Positions 9,449-17,700 of a stretch of DNA of 64,000 bases are shown here, piece by piece. Position 1 is the stretch's first letter. Every line of letters begins with the position of its first letter. The notes beneath the pieces were generated by a model. That model saw only the letters and a program-made list of their open reading frames with translations. It did no database searches and was not told the DNA's origin. The stretch is taken from assembly GCF_036825535.1 (NCBI RefSeq), contig NZ_CP098812.1:3348001-3412000 (forward strand). The letters run 5' to 3'. Both the position numbers and the translations under genes were made by a program. This DNA is from Parasalinivibrio latis (GTDB lineage: Bacteria > Pseudomonadota > Gammaproteobacteria > Enterobacterales > Vibrionaceae).

Positions 9449-9476
9449 CCCATTAACAGGAGGCAGACTGAAACCT

Positions 9477-11267
9477 TTAGTGGTACATGTCGTCGATCTG
9501 CTTTTTGTAACGCTCAGTGATCACCTTGCGGCGAAGTTTCAACGTTGGTGTCAGCTCACCTTCATCCATAGAGAAGGCTTTTGGCAATAAGGTGAACTTC
9601 TTGATTTGCTCAAATTTCGCCAGCTCTTTTTGCAGATCGGCAATACGCTTTTCGAACAGTTCCACAATCTGGCTGTGACGAAGTAAATCCAGACGATCGT
9701 GGTAAGCGATGTTCAGTTCGCGGGCCGTGGCTTCCAAAGACTCAAAGCATGGCACCACCAGGGCAGAAACAAACTTACGCGCGTCGGCGACAACTGCGAT
9801 ATGCTCGATCAGGTGATCTTTGCCGACAGTCGTTTCAATTACCTGCGGTGCAATGTACTTGCCGCAGGATGTCTTCATCAGCTCTTTGAGGCGGTCAGTG
9901 ATAAACAGGTTGCCGTTTTCGTCATACTCACCCACATCGCCGGTGTGCAGGAAACCGTCTTCTGTAAAGGTCGCCGCGGTCTCCTCAGGCTTGTTGTAGT
10001 AGCCGCGCATTACCATAGGGCCACGCACCTGAATTTCATTCTGCTCACCGATGCGGATTTCTGAACCCGGGATCGGACGGCCGATAGACTTATAGTCAAA
10101 ATACAGGTCATCCCAGCAGGAAATAGTCGCAACTGTTTCGGTCATGCCATAACCCAGCTTGACGTTGAGACCAATGGCATGGAAAAAGCGGCCAATTTCA
10201 GGGTCCAGCTTCGCCCCGCCGCAAGGCATCATCTTAATGTTGCCGCCGAGCAGGCCACGCAGCTTGGTCAGTACCAGTTTGTCCGCCAGCTTGTAGCGGG
10301 CTTCCAGGTGCATAGGCACGGGCTTTTTCGCCTGGCGCAGAGACAATCGTTCCATACCCATTCGGACCGCCCAGTGGAACAGTTTCTGACGCATCTTCGG
10401 CGCGCGGGAAACCTTATCGTGAACCGCCGCGTAGATTTTCTCGTAGAATCGAGGAACCGCACACATATGGGTCGGCTTGATTTCAGCCATTGCTTCACGA
10501 ACCTGGTTGGTGTCACTCAGGTATACATTCACCGCGCCCCGGTGCAGCACATAAAAGCTCCATGCACGTTCAAACACGTGGGACAGCGGAAGGAAAGCCA
10601 GGGACGTATCGTTACCGTCCAGTTCAACCATCTGGTTGTGAACGTCAATCTGAGCCGCAAAGTTGGCATAATCCAACATCACGCCTTTTGGCTCACCCGT
10701 GGTACCTGAGGTGTAAATCAGGGTCATCAGGTCATCCAGCGAAGCCTCGCCAATGCGGGTGTCCAGTTCGAGCTGGGAAAACTCTGAGCCAAACTCGCAG
10801 AATTGATCCCAGTGGCAGGCATGCGGGTTGCCACGGAGGTCAATGTCCGCTTCCATGGCAACAACACGTTGGAGGGTCGGGCACTGCTCAAACAGGCTAA
10901 TCGCGGCATCGTATTGTTGCTGGTTGCCTGCGAACAGGACTTTTACACCGGCATCATTGATCACATAGGCAGTCTGGCCTGCTGTGTTGGTTGCATAAAC
11001 AGGGACGGTCACACAACGGATCTGCAATGCAGCAATATCTGCAATGCTCCATCGTGCGCTGTTCGCCGCATATATCGCTACCGTATCGTGGCGCTCAAGC
11101 CCCATAGCCAGCATGGCACGGGAAACACGATCAATTTTGGCGCCAAACTCAGCCCAGGTCAGGCTCATCCAGCTGCCATCGCGCTGAAAGCGTACTGCTG
11201 TGCGCCCCGCCAGAGTGGCAACCTGGTTACGAATACGATTGACGATATGAAACTCTGCTTTTGCCAT
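9477..11267 (-). CDS. AMP-dependent long-chain acyl-CoA synthetase
   Basis: ANL-superfamily ligase that adenylates a carboxylic acid, probably a long-chain fatty acid, and transfers it to CoA. The phosphate-binding loop reads LIYTSGTTGEPKGV; YGMTET, the TGD motif and the hinge region DRLKELMKTSCGKYI follow in order, and a catalytic-type Lys lies near the C-terminus. About 596 residues, the size of FadD15-type ligases rather than classic FadD (~560). The start at 11267 is preferred because GAGAG lies 7 bases upstream; 11279 is in frame but has a poor site. It lies between ilvIH and leuO with its own terminator. The substrate is not determinable from sequence. Confidence 0.88.
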   Translation of the reverse strand: MAKAEFHIVNRIRNQVATLAGRTAVRFQRDGSWMSLTWAEFGAKIDRVSRAMLAMGLERHDTVAIYAANSARWSIADIAALQIRCVTVPVYATNTAGQTAYVINDAGVKVLFAGNQQQYDAAISLFEQCPTLQRVVAMEADIDLRGNPHACHWDQFCEFGSEFSQLELDTRIGEASLDDLMTLIYTSGTTGEPKGVMLDYANFAAQIDVHNQMVELDGNDTSLAFLPLSHVFERAWSFYVLHRGAVNVYLSDTNQVREAMAEIKPTHMCAVPRFYEKIYAAVHDKVSRAPKMRQKLFHWAVRMGMERLSLRQAKKPVPMHLEARYKLADKLVLTKLRGLLGGNIKMMPCGGAKLDPEIGRFFHAIGLNVKLGYGMTETVATISCWDDLYFDYKSIGRPIPGSEIRIGEQNEIQVRGPMVMRGYYNKPEETAATFTEDGFLHTGDVGEYDENGNLFITDRLKELMKTSCGKYIAPQVIETTVGKDHLIEHIAVVADARKFVSALVVPCFESLEATARELNIAYHDRLDLLRHSQIVELFEKRIADLQKELAKFEQIKKFTLLPKAFSMDEGELTPTLKLRRKVITERYKKQIDDMYH

Positions 11268-11464
11268 ATAATCTCTCATTTGGGCTTACACCTGTAAGCT
11301 GATTAGAGTATGAAGTCTAATTAAGCGCCGCTAAAAGACAAGTAAAAAGCGTATGAAATCTGGCCTGAATCATTATTTTTTAGTGTTTTGTCCTTTAGCA
11401 ATTCAGAGAACAACTGTTAGCTCAATGAATTACAAACGAAATTGATGCATTACCAAAAGGACAT

Positions 11465-11493
11465 AAAAAAAGGTGATGCCGTAGCATCACCTT
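11465..11493 (-). terminator. Terminator of leuO
   Basis: On the minus strand AAGGTGATGC, loop TACG, GCATCACCTT, followed by a run of seven T. Perfect 10-bp stem, about 20 bases after the leuO stop. Confidence 0.9.
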
Positions 11494-11514
11494 CTTTGCA
11501 GACCGATGAAGGTC

Positions 11515-12468
11515 TTAAACCGTTGTATCACCACAGATAGTCAGCAGTTGGTCACGCATCCAGATGTGACCCTTGTCCTTTTGTGAGGACTCGTGCCAGC
11601 TCAGGTAACCGCTGATCTTGTTGTCTTCGAACGGCAGTTCCAGCACCTTGAGCGGTTGGTGACGTGCTTTGGTTTCAGCCAGCCAGCGAGGGGCTACACA
11701 AACCAGTTCAGACTGGCTCACGACGTACAGGATGTTGCTCAGGCTGTTACCATGGTATGCCTCACGGTAGCGACCGGCTTCATACAGTGAGCCTGCGTAA
11801 CCATTTACACCCGCTGGGTGGTACAGCACAGCATGCTGCTCAACGCTGAACTCATGGGCACTGATGCTGTTGGTGATGCGAGGGTGATTTTCTGACACCA
11901 CCACCACCAGATCATCGCTGAACATTTCAGTGCTGCAGAAACCCGCTTCTTCAAACTTCACGTAATCAATCACGAAGTCGATTTCCTGGTAACGCAGTTT
12001 TTGCGCCAGGTTGGCATCAAATTCCGTTTCCAGCTGCATCTGGATGTGAGGGGCCACACCAGATACCTTGTTCAGAATACGGGCCGCAAAGCGCAGGTCT
12101 GACGGGCTGCTGATTGCCAGTCGGAATTGACGGTTTGATGTCTCCGGTGCAAACACAGACATTGGCAGCTCATTCTTGATCAGCTGAAGTGCCTGACGGA
12201 TAGGGCCGAACAATTGCTTTGCACGTTGTGTTGGCTGGATACCGCGACCATGGCGGATAAACAGCTCGTCATTGAACATGACTTTCAAACGTGCAACAGC
12301 GTTACTTACAGCAGGCTGGGACATACCCAGGTTACGCGCTGCACGAGTGATGTTTTGCTCCTGCATAACTGCATCAAATACAGTGATCAGGTTTAAGTCG
12401 ACACTGCGTAGTTGTGATTCCATCTTTTCAGGAGTGTCTGCCTGACATACAGGACCTTTATTTGTCAT
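11515..12468 (-). CDS. leuO: LysR-type regulator LeuO
   Basis: LysR-type regulator that in enterics and vibrios counteracts H-NS silencing and controls leu, ilvIH and many stress/virulence genes. The 317-residue protein has an N-terminal winged helix-turn-helix around ITRAARNLGMSQPAVSNAV and a substrate-binding-like C-terminal domain. The N-terminus VDLNLITVFDAVMQEQNIT is the LeuO signature. The start at 12468 is supported by GAGGT seven bases upstream. It lies between ilvIH and leuABCD, as in other Vibrionaceae and enterics, though separated from each by extra genes. An AT-rich upstream region fits autoregulation. Confidence 0.95.
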   Translation of the reverse strand: MTNKGPVCQADTPEKMESQLRSVDLNLITVFDAVMQEQNITRAARNLGMSQPAVSNAVARLKVMFNDELFIRHGRGIQPTQRAKQLFGPIRQALQLIKNELPMSVFAPETSNRQFRLAISSPSDLRFAARILNKVSGVAPHIQMQLETEFDANLAQKLRYQEIDFVIDYVKFEEAGFCSTEMFSDDLVVVVSENHPRITNSISAHEFSVEQHAVLYHPAGVNGYAGSLYEAGRYREAYHGNSLSNILYVVSQSELVCVAPRWLAETKARHQPLKVLELPFEDNKISGYLSWHESSQKDKGHIWMRDQLLTICGDTTV

Positions 12469-12791
12469 GTGATTACCTCAGAAAGCCAAAAATAACGGTA
12501 TTTTCCGCTTGGAGTACAGGCGCCAAGTAAGCTGCAGTCATTTGCGGATTAAAAGGCGACATGCCTTGTTGAGGCTAAGTATTATCATTGCGATGAATTA
12601 AAGAAATGGGGTGAATACTTGGCAAATGTAACCAATTGCAAATATTCGCAGATAAAACCGTTTTACCCTTTATTTATCATTAATTTATATAATTATAAAA
12701 AAAGAAAAAACGTTCAAAAAATGATTAAAAGCAGTGATGTATGTCTTACTTTTTCAGGCTATTGAGCAGAGGGTCAATATGGCCTTGGAGT
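12469..12791. other. AT-rich leuO promoter region
   Basis: 323 bases between leuO and the convergently arriving glycosyltransferase gene's 3' end. 12650-12725 is extremely AT-rich with long A and T tracts, typical for H-NS and LeuO binding. No gene seen. The promoter of leuO must lie here, but no single -10/-35 pair stands out. Confidence 0.45.
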
Positions 12792-13901
12792 TTATCGCAC
12801 AGGAATTACACCTGACGAGTAGTGTTCATTCCGCATTTCAAACTCCTCAATCCACTCCATCACGCTTTCAGGAAACCGTACCTGAGACCAGGTTTGCTGC
12901 CAAAGCGACGTAAAATCTTGCCGGTCACCATTCACCAGCCAGTCTGCAACAATCCCTGCCACATCAGGAAAAACCAGACGTTCAGCCGCTTGCTTGTCCA
13001 GCCACTGACGCACCACCCAGGGGTCGAGTGAATCCATGCAATCTGCCAGCCCCATACCGCCTAGCGTAATGACGTTACTCATCTGTTCAAATTGCCCGGA
13101 CAGCGGTTTGACCAGCAATTTTTTCCCTAGGAAAAGTGCTTCGGAAGGCAATTCAAAACCTCCATTGGACATGACTCCGGCACAACTGGTGAGCTCCTGA
13201 TGGAAACAGTCACGAGAGGGCCTTAACAATGACACATTTTCAAACTCCCTCTCTTCTTTTACCGCCGGGTGAAACACCTTGAACCTTTGGGCATACCGGG
13301 TAAGGAGAGAGACAATTTCATCCAAATTTTCAAATGGCAGGTAAACCACATAAAAATCCTGGCTCTGGGGTACTGTCTTTGGGTCGAGATCAACAATAGG
13401 CGGGAGGATATTATCCTCTCCAAAGTGATACCAATGCAGGCCAAGTTTTTTTTCTGTCGGGGCAAAGTGGCGCATTACCATACGGCTGATAAGGCTTTCA
13501 CCTTCAACCGGCACATTACCGGAAAAGGCACATTGGTGGCTGATAGATAAAGAAGGTGTTTTATGTTGTTTGGCTGCCCACGCTGTGACCGGTTCAAAGT
13601 CTGACACCACAAGATCATATTCCCGTGTGTCCAGATCCCGGATATCACCAAGCAAAGTAAACGGTGCCGAACGAAGCGCGGTCTTAACATAACTTACTTT
13701 TCCTGATTCAGTCAGGAATGTCATGCCGGTGCGTGTCTGGTAATTGCCAAACTCTTCCATATCAAAGTAGCCGTTATCCTCCCTGCCACTCAAAAGGAAT
13801 TGGACGTCAACACCACTGTGGCGCTTCAGGGCTTTGGCGATAGCCCTGGCCCGCGAGATATGCCCGTTTCCAGTCCCCTGGACACCGTAGAGTATTTTCA
13901 T
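12792..13901 (-). CDS. MJ1255/VC2487-family glycosyltransferase
   Basis: GT-B-type glycosyltransferase of the conserved family named after Methanocaldococcus MJ1255 and Vibrio VC2487. The 369-residue product opens with MKILYGVQGTGNGHISRA, a glycine-rich N-terminal nucleotide-sugar/acceptor loop shared with MurG-like enzymes. A donor-site stretch SNGGFELPSEALFLGK appears near residue 250. The substrate is not established. It is encoded just downstream of a PAP2 phosphatase gene on the same strand, suggesting a polyprenyl- or lipid-linked sugar role; that is inference. The ATG is preceded by GGGGTGAT. Confidence 0.85.
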   Translation of the reverse strand: MKILYGVQGTGNGHISRARAIAKALKRHSGVDVQFLLSGREDNGYFDMEEFGNYQTRTGMTFLTESGKVSYVKTALRSAPFTLLGDIRDLDTREYDLVVSDFEPVTAWAAKQHKTPSLSISHQCAFSGNVPVEGESLISRMVMRHFAPTEKKLGLHWYHFGEDNILPPIVDLDPKTVPQSQDFYVVYLPFENLDEIVSLLTRYAQRFKVFHPAVKEEREFENVSLLRPSRDCFHQELTSCAGVMSNGGFELPSEALFLGKKLLVKPLSGQFEQMSNVITLGGMGLADCMDSLDPWVVRQWLDKQAAERLVFPDVAGIVADWLVNGDRQDFTSLWQQTWSQVRFPESVMEWIEEFEMRNEHYSSGVIPVR

Positions 13902-13993
13902 ATCACCCCGTTATATCAATTAAGGATTTTTTAGCTTTTATTGCATTTCAAATCACACAGCACCTTACCCAACAGATTGATTAGTTTGAAAAA

Positions 13994-14509
13994 TCAAACA
14001 ACAGCCCAATCCAGAACCAGAATGGCACTTCCTATCCCAAGTACTGTTCCGGCTACAATGTCCGAGAAAAAATGCACACCCAGCAGTACCCGTGACAGCC
14101 CAATACAACCGGCCCAAGTCCAATAAATAACGGCAAACGACGGGAAATAGTGGCTGAGGAGTGTCGCCATCAGGCAGGCTGCCGCCGTGTGGCCGGAGGG
14201 CATGCTGTAGCGATCTGATGGTGTAATAAATGAAGGGATATGGCTCGGCCTGTTACGGCGAAACAGACGTTTGAGAAGAATGTAGGCCGGTAATTCAAGT
14301 GCAAATGCAACCAATGCAGTAAAGAAAAATGTCACCCCGGCATCACCACCCAGCAACGCAAGCAAAACACCAACAGCCAGGTACATATGTCCGTCACCGC
14401 TATGGGATATCCATCGGGAACATGTAGCCACTTCACGGTTGAACCTGTGTCCCAGGCACAGGGATGACAGTGCAAAATCCACTTTTTGAATGGGAGCCAG
14501 TGCCCGCAT
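13994..14509 (-). CDS. PAP2-family membrane phosphatase
   Basis: Small integral-membrane acid phosphatase of the type-2 phosphatidic-acid phosphatase family, acting on lipid phosphates or undecaprenyl pyrophosphate. All three catalytic motifs are present: KRLFRRNRP (KX6RP), PSGH, and SRVLLGVHFFSD (SRX5HX3D). 171 residues with several hydrophobic helices. ATG 14509 is chosen because AGGAG lies 8 bases upstream; an in-frame GTG at 14518 overlaps that site. It lies 92 bases before the glycosyltransferase gene in the same orientation and is divergent from the leu operon. Substrate unknown. Confidence 0.9.
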   Translation of the reverse strand: MRALAPIQKVDFALSSLCLGHRFNREVATCSRWISHSGDGHMYLAVGVLLALLGGDAGVTFFFTALVAFALELPAYILLKRLFRRNRPSHIPSFITPSDRYSMPSGHTAAACLMATLLSHYFPSFAVIYWTWAGCIGLSRVLLGVHFFSDIVAGTVLGIGSAILVLDWAVV

Positions 14510-14834
14510 TACCTTCACTCCTGTTTGTTATCAGAGATAAGACTAGGCAGGGTTAGTGACAGTGCGGTGACGCTTTACAGACAGCTTGATGACAGGAGGG
14601 TTAGAAAAGCATATGAAAAGACAATTCAACATGAAATATGGTAACCCTCCCCCCATACAGTTACCTATTCGAACTCAAAACCAATAAACAGATTATTACC
14701 CCATCGATTCACATTAAAACAAACACAAATAATCACAAAACTGCGTTTTCCATCGCATCAACCACCTCTCCTTCCTTGACGACAGCACAGTGTATAGGTT
14801 ATTCAATGTGCAGTTGTTAGAGGAAAGTAACACA
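14510..14834. other. leu operon / PAP2 divergent control region
   Basis: Divergent intergenic region. 14625-14760 is AT-rich and suitable for LeuO or H-NS binding. TTGACG at 14776-14781 with TATTCA at 14800-14805 (18-base spacer) is a plausible but weak leu promoter. No gene was recognised before leuL. Confidence 0.45.
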
Positions 14835-14900
14835 ATGAATTCGTCCATTCGTTTTGAACTTCTGGGTCTACTACTTCTCGCGAAATCATCGCGCGGGTAG
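14835..14900 (+). CDS. leuL: leu operon leader peptide
   Basis: A 21-codon reading frame, MNSSIRFELLGLLLLAKSSRG, with six leucine codons: a pair at codons 9-10 and four in a row at codons 12-15. An AGGAAAG ribosome site lies just upstream. It precedes an intrinsic terminator (14938-14961) and leuA. This is the classic arrangement of leucine attenuation: ribosomes stall at the Leu codons when charged tRNA-Leu is scarce and expression of leuABCD rises. The sequence signal is strong; regulation itself is inferred. Confidence 0.93.
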   Translation: MNSSIRFELLGLLLLAKSSRG

Positions 14901-14961
14901 CTTGTGGACTGACGAATAGGCACAAGAATTTAATAAACCCGCGCAAATGCGCGGGTTTTTT
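14879..14961 (+). promoter_or_regulatory. leu attenuator with alternative hairpins
   Basis: The terminator has arms AAACCCGCGC (14935-14944) and GCGCGGGTTT (14949-14958), followed by further T to 14961. The end of leuL contains GCGCGGGT (14891-14898), an exact copy of the terminator's 3' arm core, so it can pair over 8 bp with 14937-14944 as an antiterminator. A protector hairpin, CGCGA (14879-14883) with TCGCG (14889-14893), hides the start of that copy. A ribosome stalled at codons 12-15 would open the protector; one reaching the stop would cover 14891-14900 and allow termination. Confidence 0.88.
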
Positions 14962-15012
14962 GTTATGTATTCCGCGCAAGATGTGCAAAACAAGGGAAGC
15001 GAGGAAAACACC

Positions 15013-16572
15013 ATGAGCGATAACCGAGTCATCATTTTTGATACTACCTTGAGAGACGGCGAACAGGCACTGCAGGCAAGCCTTTCTGTAAAAGAGAAAC
15101 TGCAAATAGCCTTGGCTCTCGAACGCTTGGGTGTGGATGTTATTGAGGCCGGTTTCCCTATTTCATCACCGGGTGACTTTGAATCTGTGCAAACCATCGC
15201 ACAAACCCTGAAAACTTCACGAGTCTGTGCGTTGTCACGGGCAGTGGCAAAAGATATTGACGTTGCCGCCGAATCCCTCAAAGTCGCCGAAGCCTTCCGC
15301 ATTCATACCTTCATCTCTACATCCACCATCCATGTCCAGGATAAACTGCGCCGCAGTTACGACGACGTTGTCGAAATGGGTGTTGCGGCGGTTAAGCGGG
15401 CACGCAAATACACTGACGACGTGGAATTCTCCTGTGAGGATGCCGGCCGTACACCAATTGACAACCTGTGCCGGATGGTGGAAGCAGCAATCAATGCCGG
15501 AGCCACCACAGTTAACATCCCGGATACCGTGGGCTACACCGTACCTAACGAGTTTGGCGGCATTATCCAGACCCTGTTTAACCGGGTACCTAATATCGAC
15601 AAGGCAGTTATTTCTGTTCACTGTCACGACGATCTTGGCATGTCAGTCGCCAACTCCATTGCAGCCGTACAGGCAGGCGCCCGCCAGGTAGAAGGCACCA
15701 TCAATGGTATCGGCGAGCGAGCGGGGAACTGCGCGCTGGAAGAAGTTGCCATGATTATCAAAACCCGTGGTGAGTTGCTTGGTGTCGACACTGGGCTTAA
15801 CTACAAAGAGATTTCGCGCACCAGCACCATGGTTTCCCAGCTGTGTAACATGCCAATCCAGTCCAACAAGGCAATTGTCGGGGCCAATGCGTTCAGCCAT
15901 TCCTCCGGTATCCACCAGGACGGCATGATTAAGAACAAGAATACTTACGAGATCATGACTCCGGAGTCCATTGGCCTGACGGACAAGGCGCTTAACCTCA
16001 CCAGCCGTTCCGGCCGGGCTGCAGTTAAGAACCGTATGGAAGGCATGGGTTACACGGAGAAAGACTTTGACCTGGATGCGCTGTACGAAGCCTTCCTCAA
16101 GCTGGCTGACCGTAAGGGACAAGTATTTGACTACGATCTTGAAGCCCTGATGTTCTTCAACAACCTGCAGGAAGAAGATGACTTCTATAAGCTGAACTAC
16201 CTGAGCGTCCAGTCCGGCAGCATCATGGCAACCACCAGCGTAAAGATGCAATGCGGCGACAGGGAAGTTAGCGACGCAGCTATTGGTAATGGGCCAGTTG
16301 ACGCTCTTTACCAATGTCTTTACCGGATCACCGGTTACAACGTAGAGCTGGAGAAATTCGACCTCACTGCGAAGAGTAAAGGTGAGGATGGGCTCGGCCA
16401 GGCAAATATCATCGCCAATTACAAAGACCGCAAGTACCACGGTACCGGTCTGGCAACTGACATTGTTGAAGCATCCGGCCAGGCCCTTCTGCACGTTATC
16501 AACAGCATCCACCGTGCGGAAAAAATTGCGCAGATTAAGGAACAATCAAATTTGAAAACGGAGACCGTATAA
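15013..16572 (+). CDS. leuA: 2-isopropylmalate synthase
   Basis: Condenses acetyl-CoA with 2-oxoisovalerate, the first committed step of leucine synthesis. The 519-residue product starts MSDNRVIIFDTTLRDGEQ, with the catalytic HCHDDLGMSVANS motif in the TIM barrel and a C-terminal LeuA regulatory (leucine-binding) domain from about residue 390. The start at 15013 is chosen because GAGGA precedes it and the N-terminus matches the family; the frame stays open upstream to 14947, overlapping the attenuator terminator. First gene of leuABCD; only 2 bases separate it from leuB. Confidence 0.97.
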   Translation: MSDNRVIIFDTTLRDGEQALQASLSVKEKLQIALALERLGVDVIEAGFPISSPGDFESVQTIAQTLKTSRVCALSRAVAKDIDVAAESLKVAEAFRIHTFISTSTIHVQDKLRRSYDDVVEMGVAAVKRARKYTDDVEFSCEDAGRTPIDNLCRMVEAAINAGATTVNIPDTVGYTVPNEFGGIIQTLFNRVPNIDKAVISVHCHDDLGMSVANSIAAVQAGARQVEGTINGIGERAGNCALEEVAMIIKTRGELLGVDTGLNYKEISRTSTMVSQLCNMPIQSNKAIVGANAFSHSSGIHQDGMIKNKNTYEIMTPESIGLTDKALNLTSRSGRAAVKNRMEGMGYTEKDFDLDALYEAFLKLADRKGQVFDYDLEALMFFNNLQEEDDFYKLNYLSVQSGSIMATTSVKMQCGDREVSDAAIGNGPVDALYQCLYRITGYNVELEKFDLTAKSKGEDGLGQANIIANYKDRKYHGTGLATDIVEASGQALLHVINSIHRAEKIAQIKEQSNLKTETV

Positions 16573-16574
16573 CA

Positions 16575-17663
16575 ATGACAAATCGCTACAAAGTTGCTGT
16601 CCTGCCCGGTGACGGCATTGGCCCGGAAGTCATGGCACAGGCACACAAGGTGCTGGATGCTGTACAAGCCCGCTTCGACATTGCGTTCGATCGTGAAGAG
16701 TATGATGTTGGCGGTATTGCCATTGATAACCACGGTACACCGTTACCTGCCGTAACACTTGCTGGCTGCGAGGCTGCTGATGCCATCCTGTTTGGTTCGG
16801 TAGGTGGCCCGAAATGGGAGCACCTGCCGCCGAATGAGCAGCCGGAGCGCGGTGCGTTGCTGCCACTTCGTAAACACTTCAGCCTGTTCTGTAACCTTCG
16901 TCCGGCCCAGATACATGCTGGACTGGAAGGTTTTTCGCCGCTGCGTGCAGATATCTCTGCCCGCGGGTTTGATATTGTTGTAGTCCGTGAACTGACCGGC
17001 GGCATTTATTTTGGTCAGCCGAAGGGGCGTGAAGGTGAAGGGGCAGAAGAGAAAGCCTTTGATACTGAGGTTTACCACCGTTTTGAGATTGAACGTATTG
17101 CCCGGATCGCATTTGAGTCTGCCCGCCTGCGCCGCAAGAACGTCTATTCCATCGACAAGGCCAACGTCCTGCAAAGCTCCATCCTCTGGCGTGAAGTGGT
17201 TACCGAGATCGCCAAGAATTACCCGGATGTAGAGCTCTGCCACATGTACATTGATAATGCCACCATGCAGCTTATCAAGGATCCTTCCCAGTTCGATGTG
17301 ATGCTGTGCTCCAATATTTTCGGCGACATTATCTCGGATGAATGCGCGATGATTACCGGATCCATGGGTATGTTGCCGTCCGCCAGCCTCAATGAAAGCA
17401 AGTTCGGCCTTTATGAACCGGCAGGGGGTTCCGCTCCGGATATCGCCGGGAAGAATATCGCCAACCCTGTCGCACAGATCCTCTCCGCCGCGCTGATGAT
17501 CCGTTACAGCTTTGGCGAAGAAGCAGCAGCTCAGGCCATTGAGGCGGCAGTCAGCAAGGCGCTGGAAGCTGGTGAGCTGACAGCAGATCTGGCCGGTGGG
17601 GCAACCCCGCTCTCCACTTCTGAGATGGGTGACCGTATCGCCGCCTACATTCGCGAGGCCTAA
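16575..17663 (+). CDS. leuB: 3-isopropylmalate dehydrogenase
   Basis: NAD-dependent oxidative decarboxylation of 3-isopropylmalate to 2-oxoisocaproate. 362 residues, standard length. The N-terminal VLPGDGIGPEVMAQ and the signature NIFGDIISDECAMITGSMG (metal-binding aspartates) are intact, as is the NAD region GSAPDIAGKNIANP. The ATG at 16575 has GGAG upstream within the end of leuA, implying coupled translation in the leuABCD operon. Confidence 0.97.
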   Translation: MTNRYKVAVLPGDGIGPEVMAQAHKVLDAVQARFDIAFDREEYDVGGIAIDNHGTPLPAVTLAGCEAADAILFGSVGGPKWEHLPPNEQPERGALLPLRKHFSLFCNLRPAQIHAGLEGFSPLRADISARGFDIVVVRELTGGIYFGQPKGREGEGAEEKAFDTEVYHRFEIERIARIAFESARLRRKNVYSIDKANVLQSSILWREVVTEIAKNYPDVELCHMYIDNATMQLIKDPSQFDVMLCSNIFGDIISDECAMITGSMGMLPSASLNESKFGLYEPAGGSAPDIAGKNIANPVAQILSAALMIRYSFGEEAAAQAIEAAVSKALEAGELTADLAGGATPLSTSEMGDRIAAYIREA

Positions 17664-17700
17664 TTCGCTCGGACGCACAAAACATTCAGGAAGAAATGCA

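Noticed and set aside
14947..15012. Upstream extension of leuA
   Set aside because: It starts inside the attenuator terminator; ATG 15013 has a ribosome site and the conserved LeuA N-terminus.
15235..16545. Long minus-strand frames opposite leuA and leuB
   Set aside because: Shadows of highly biased coding sequence; no family match, no ribosome sites, and overlap with certain genes.
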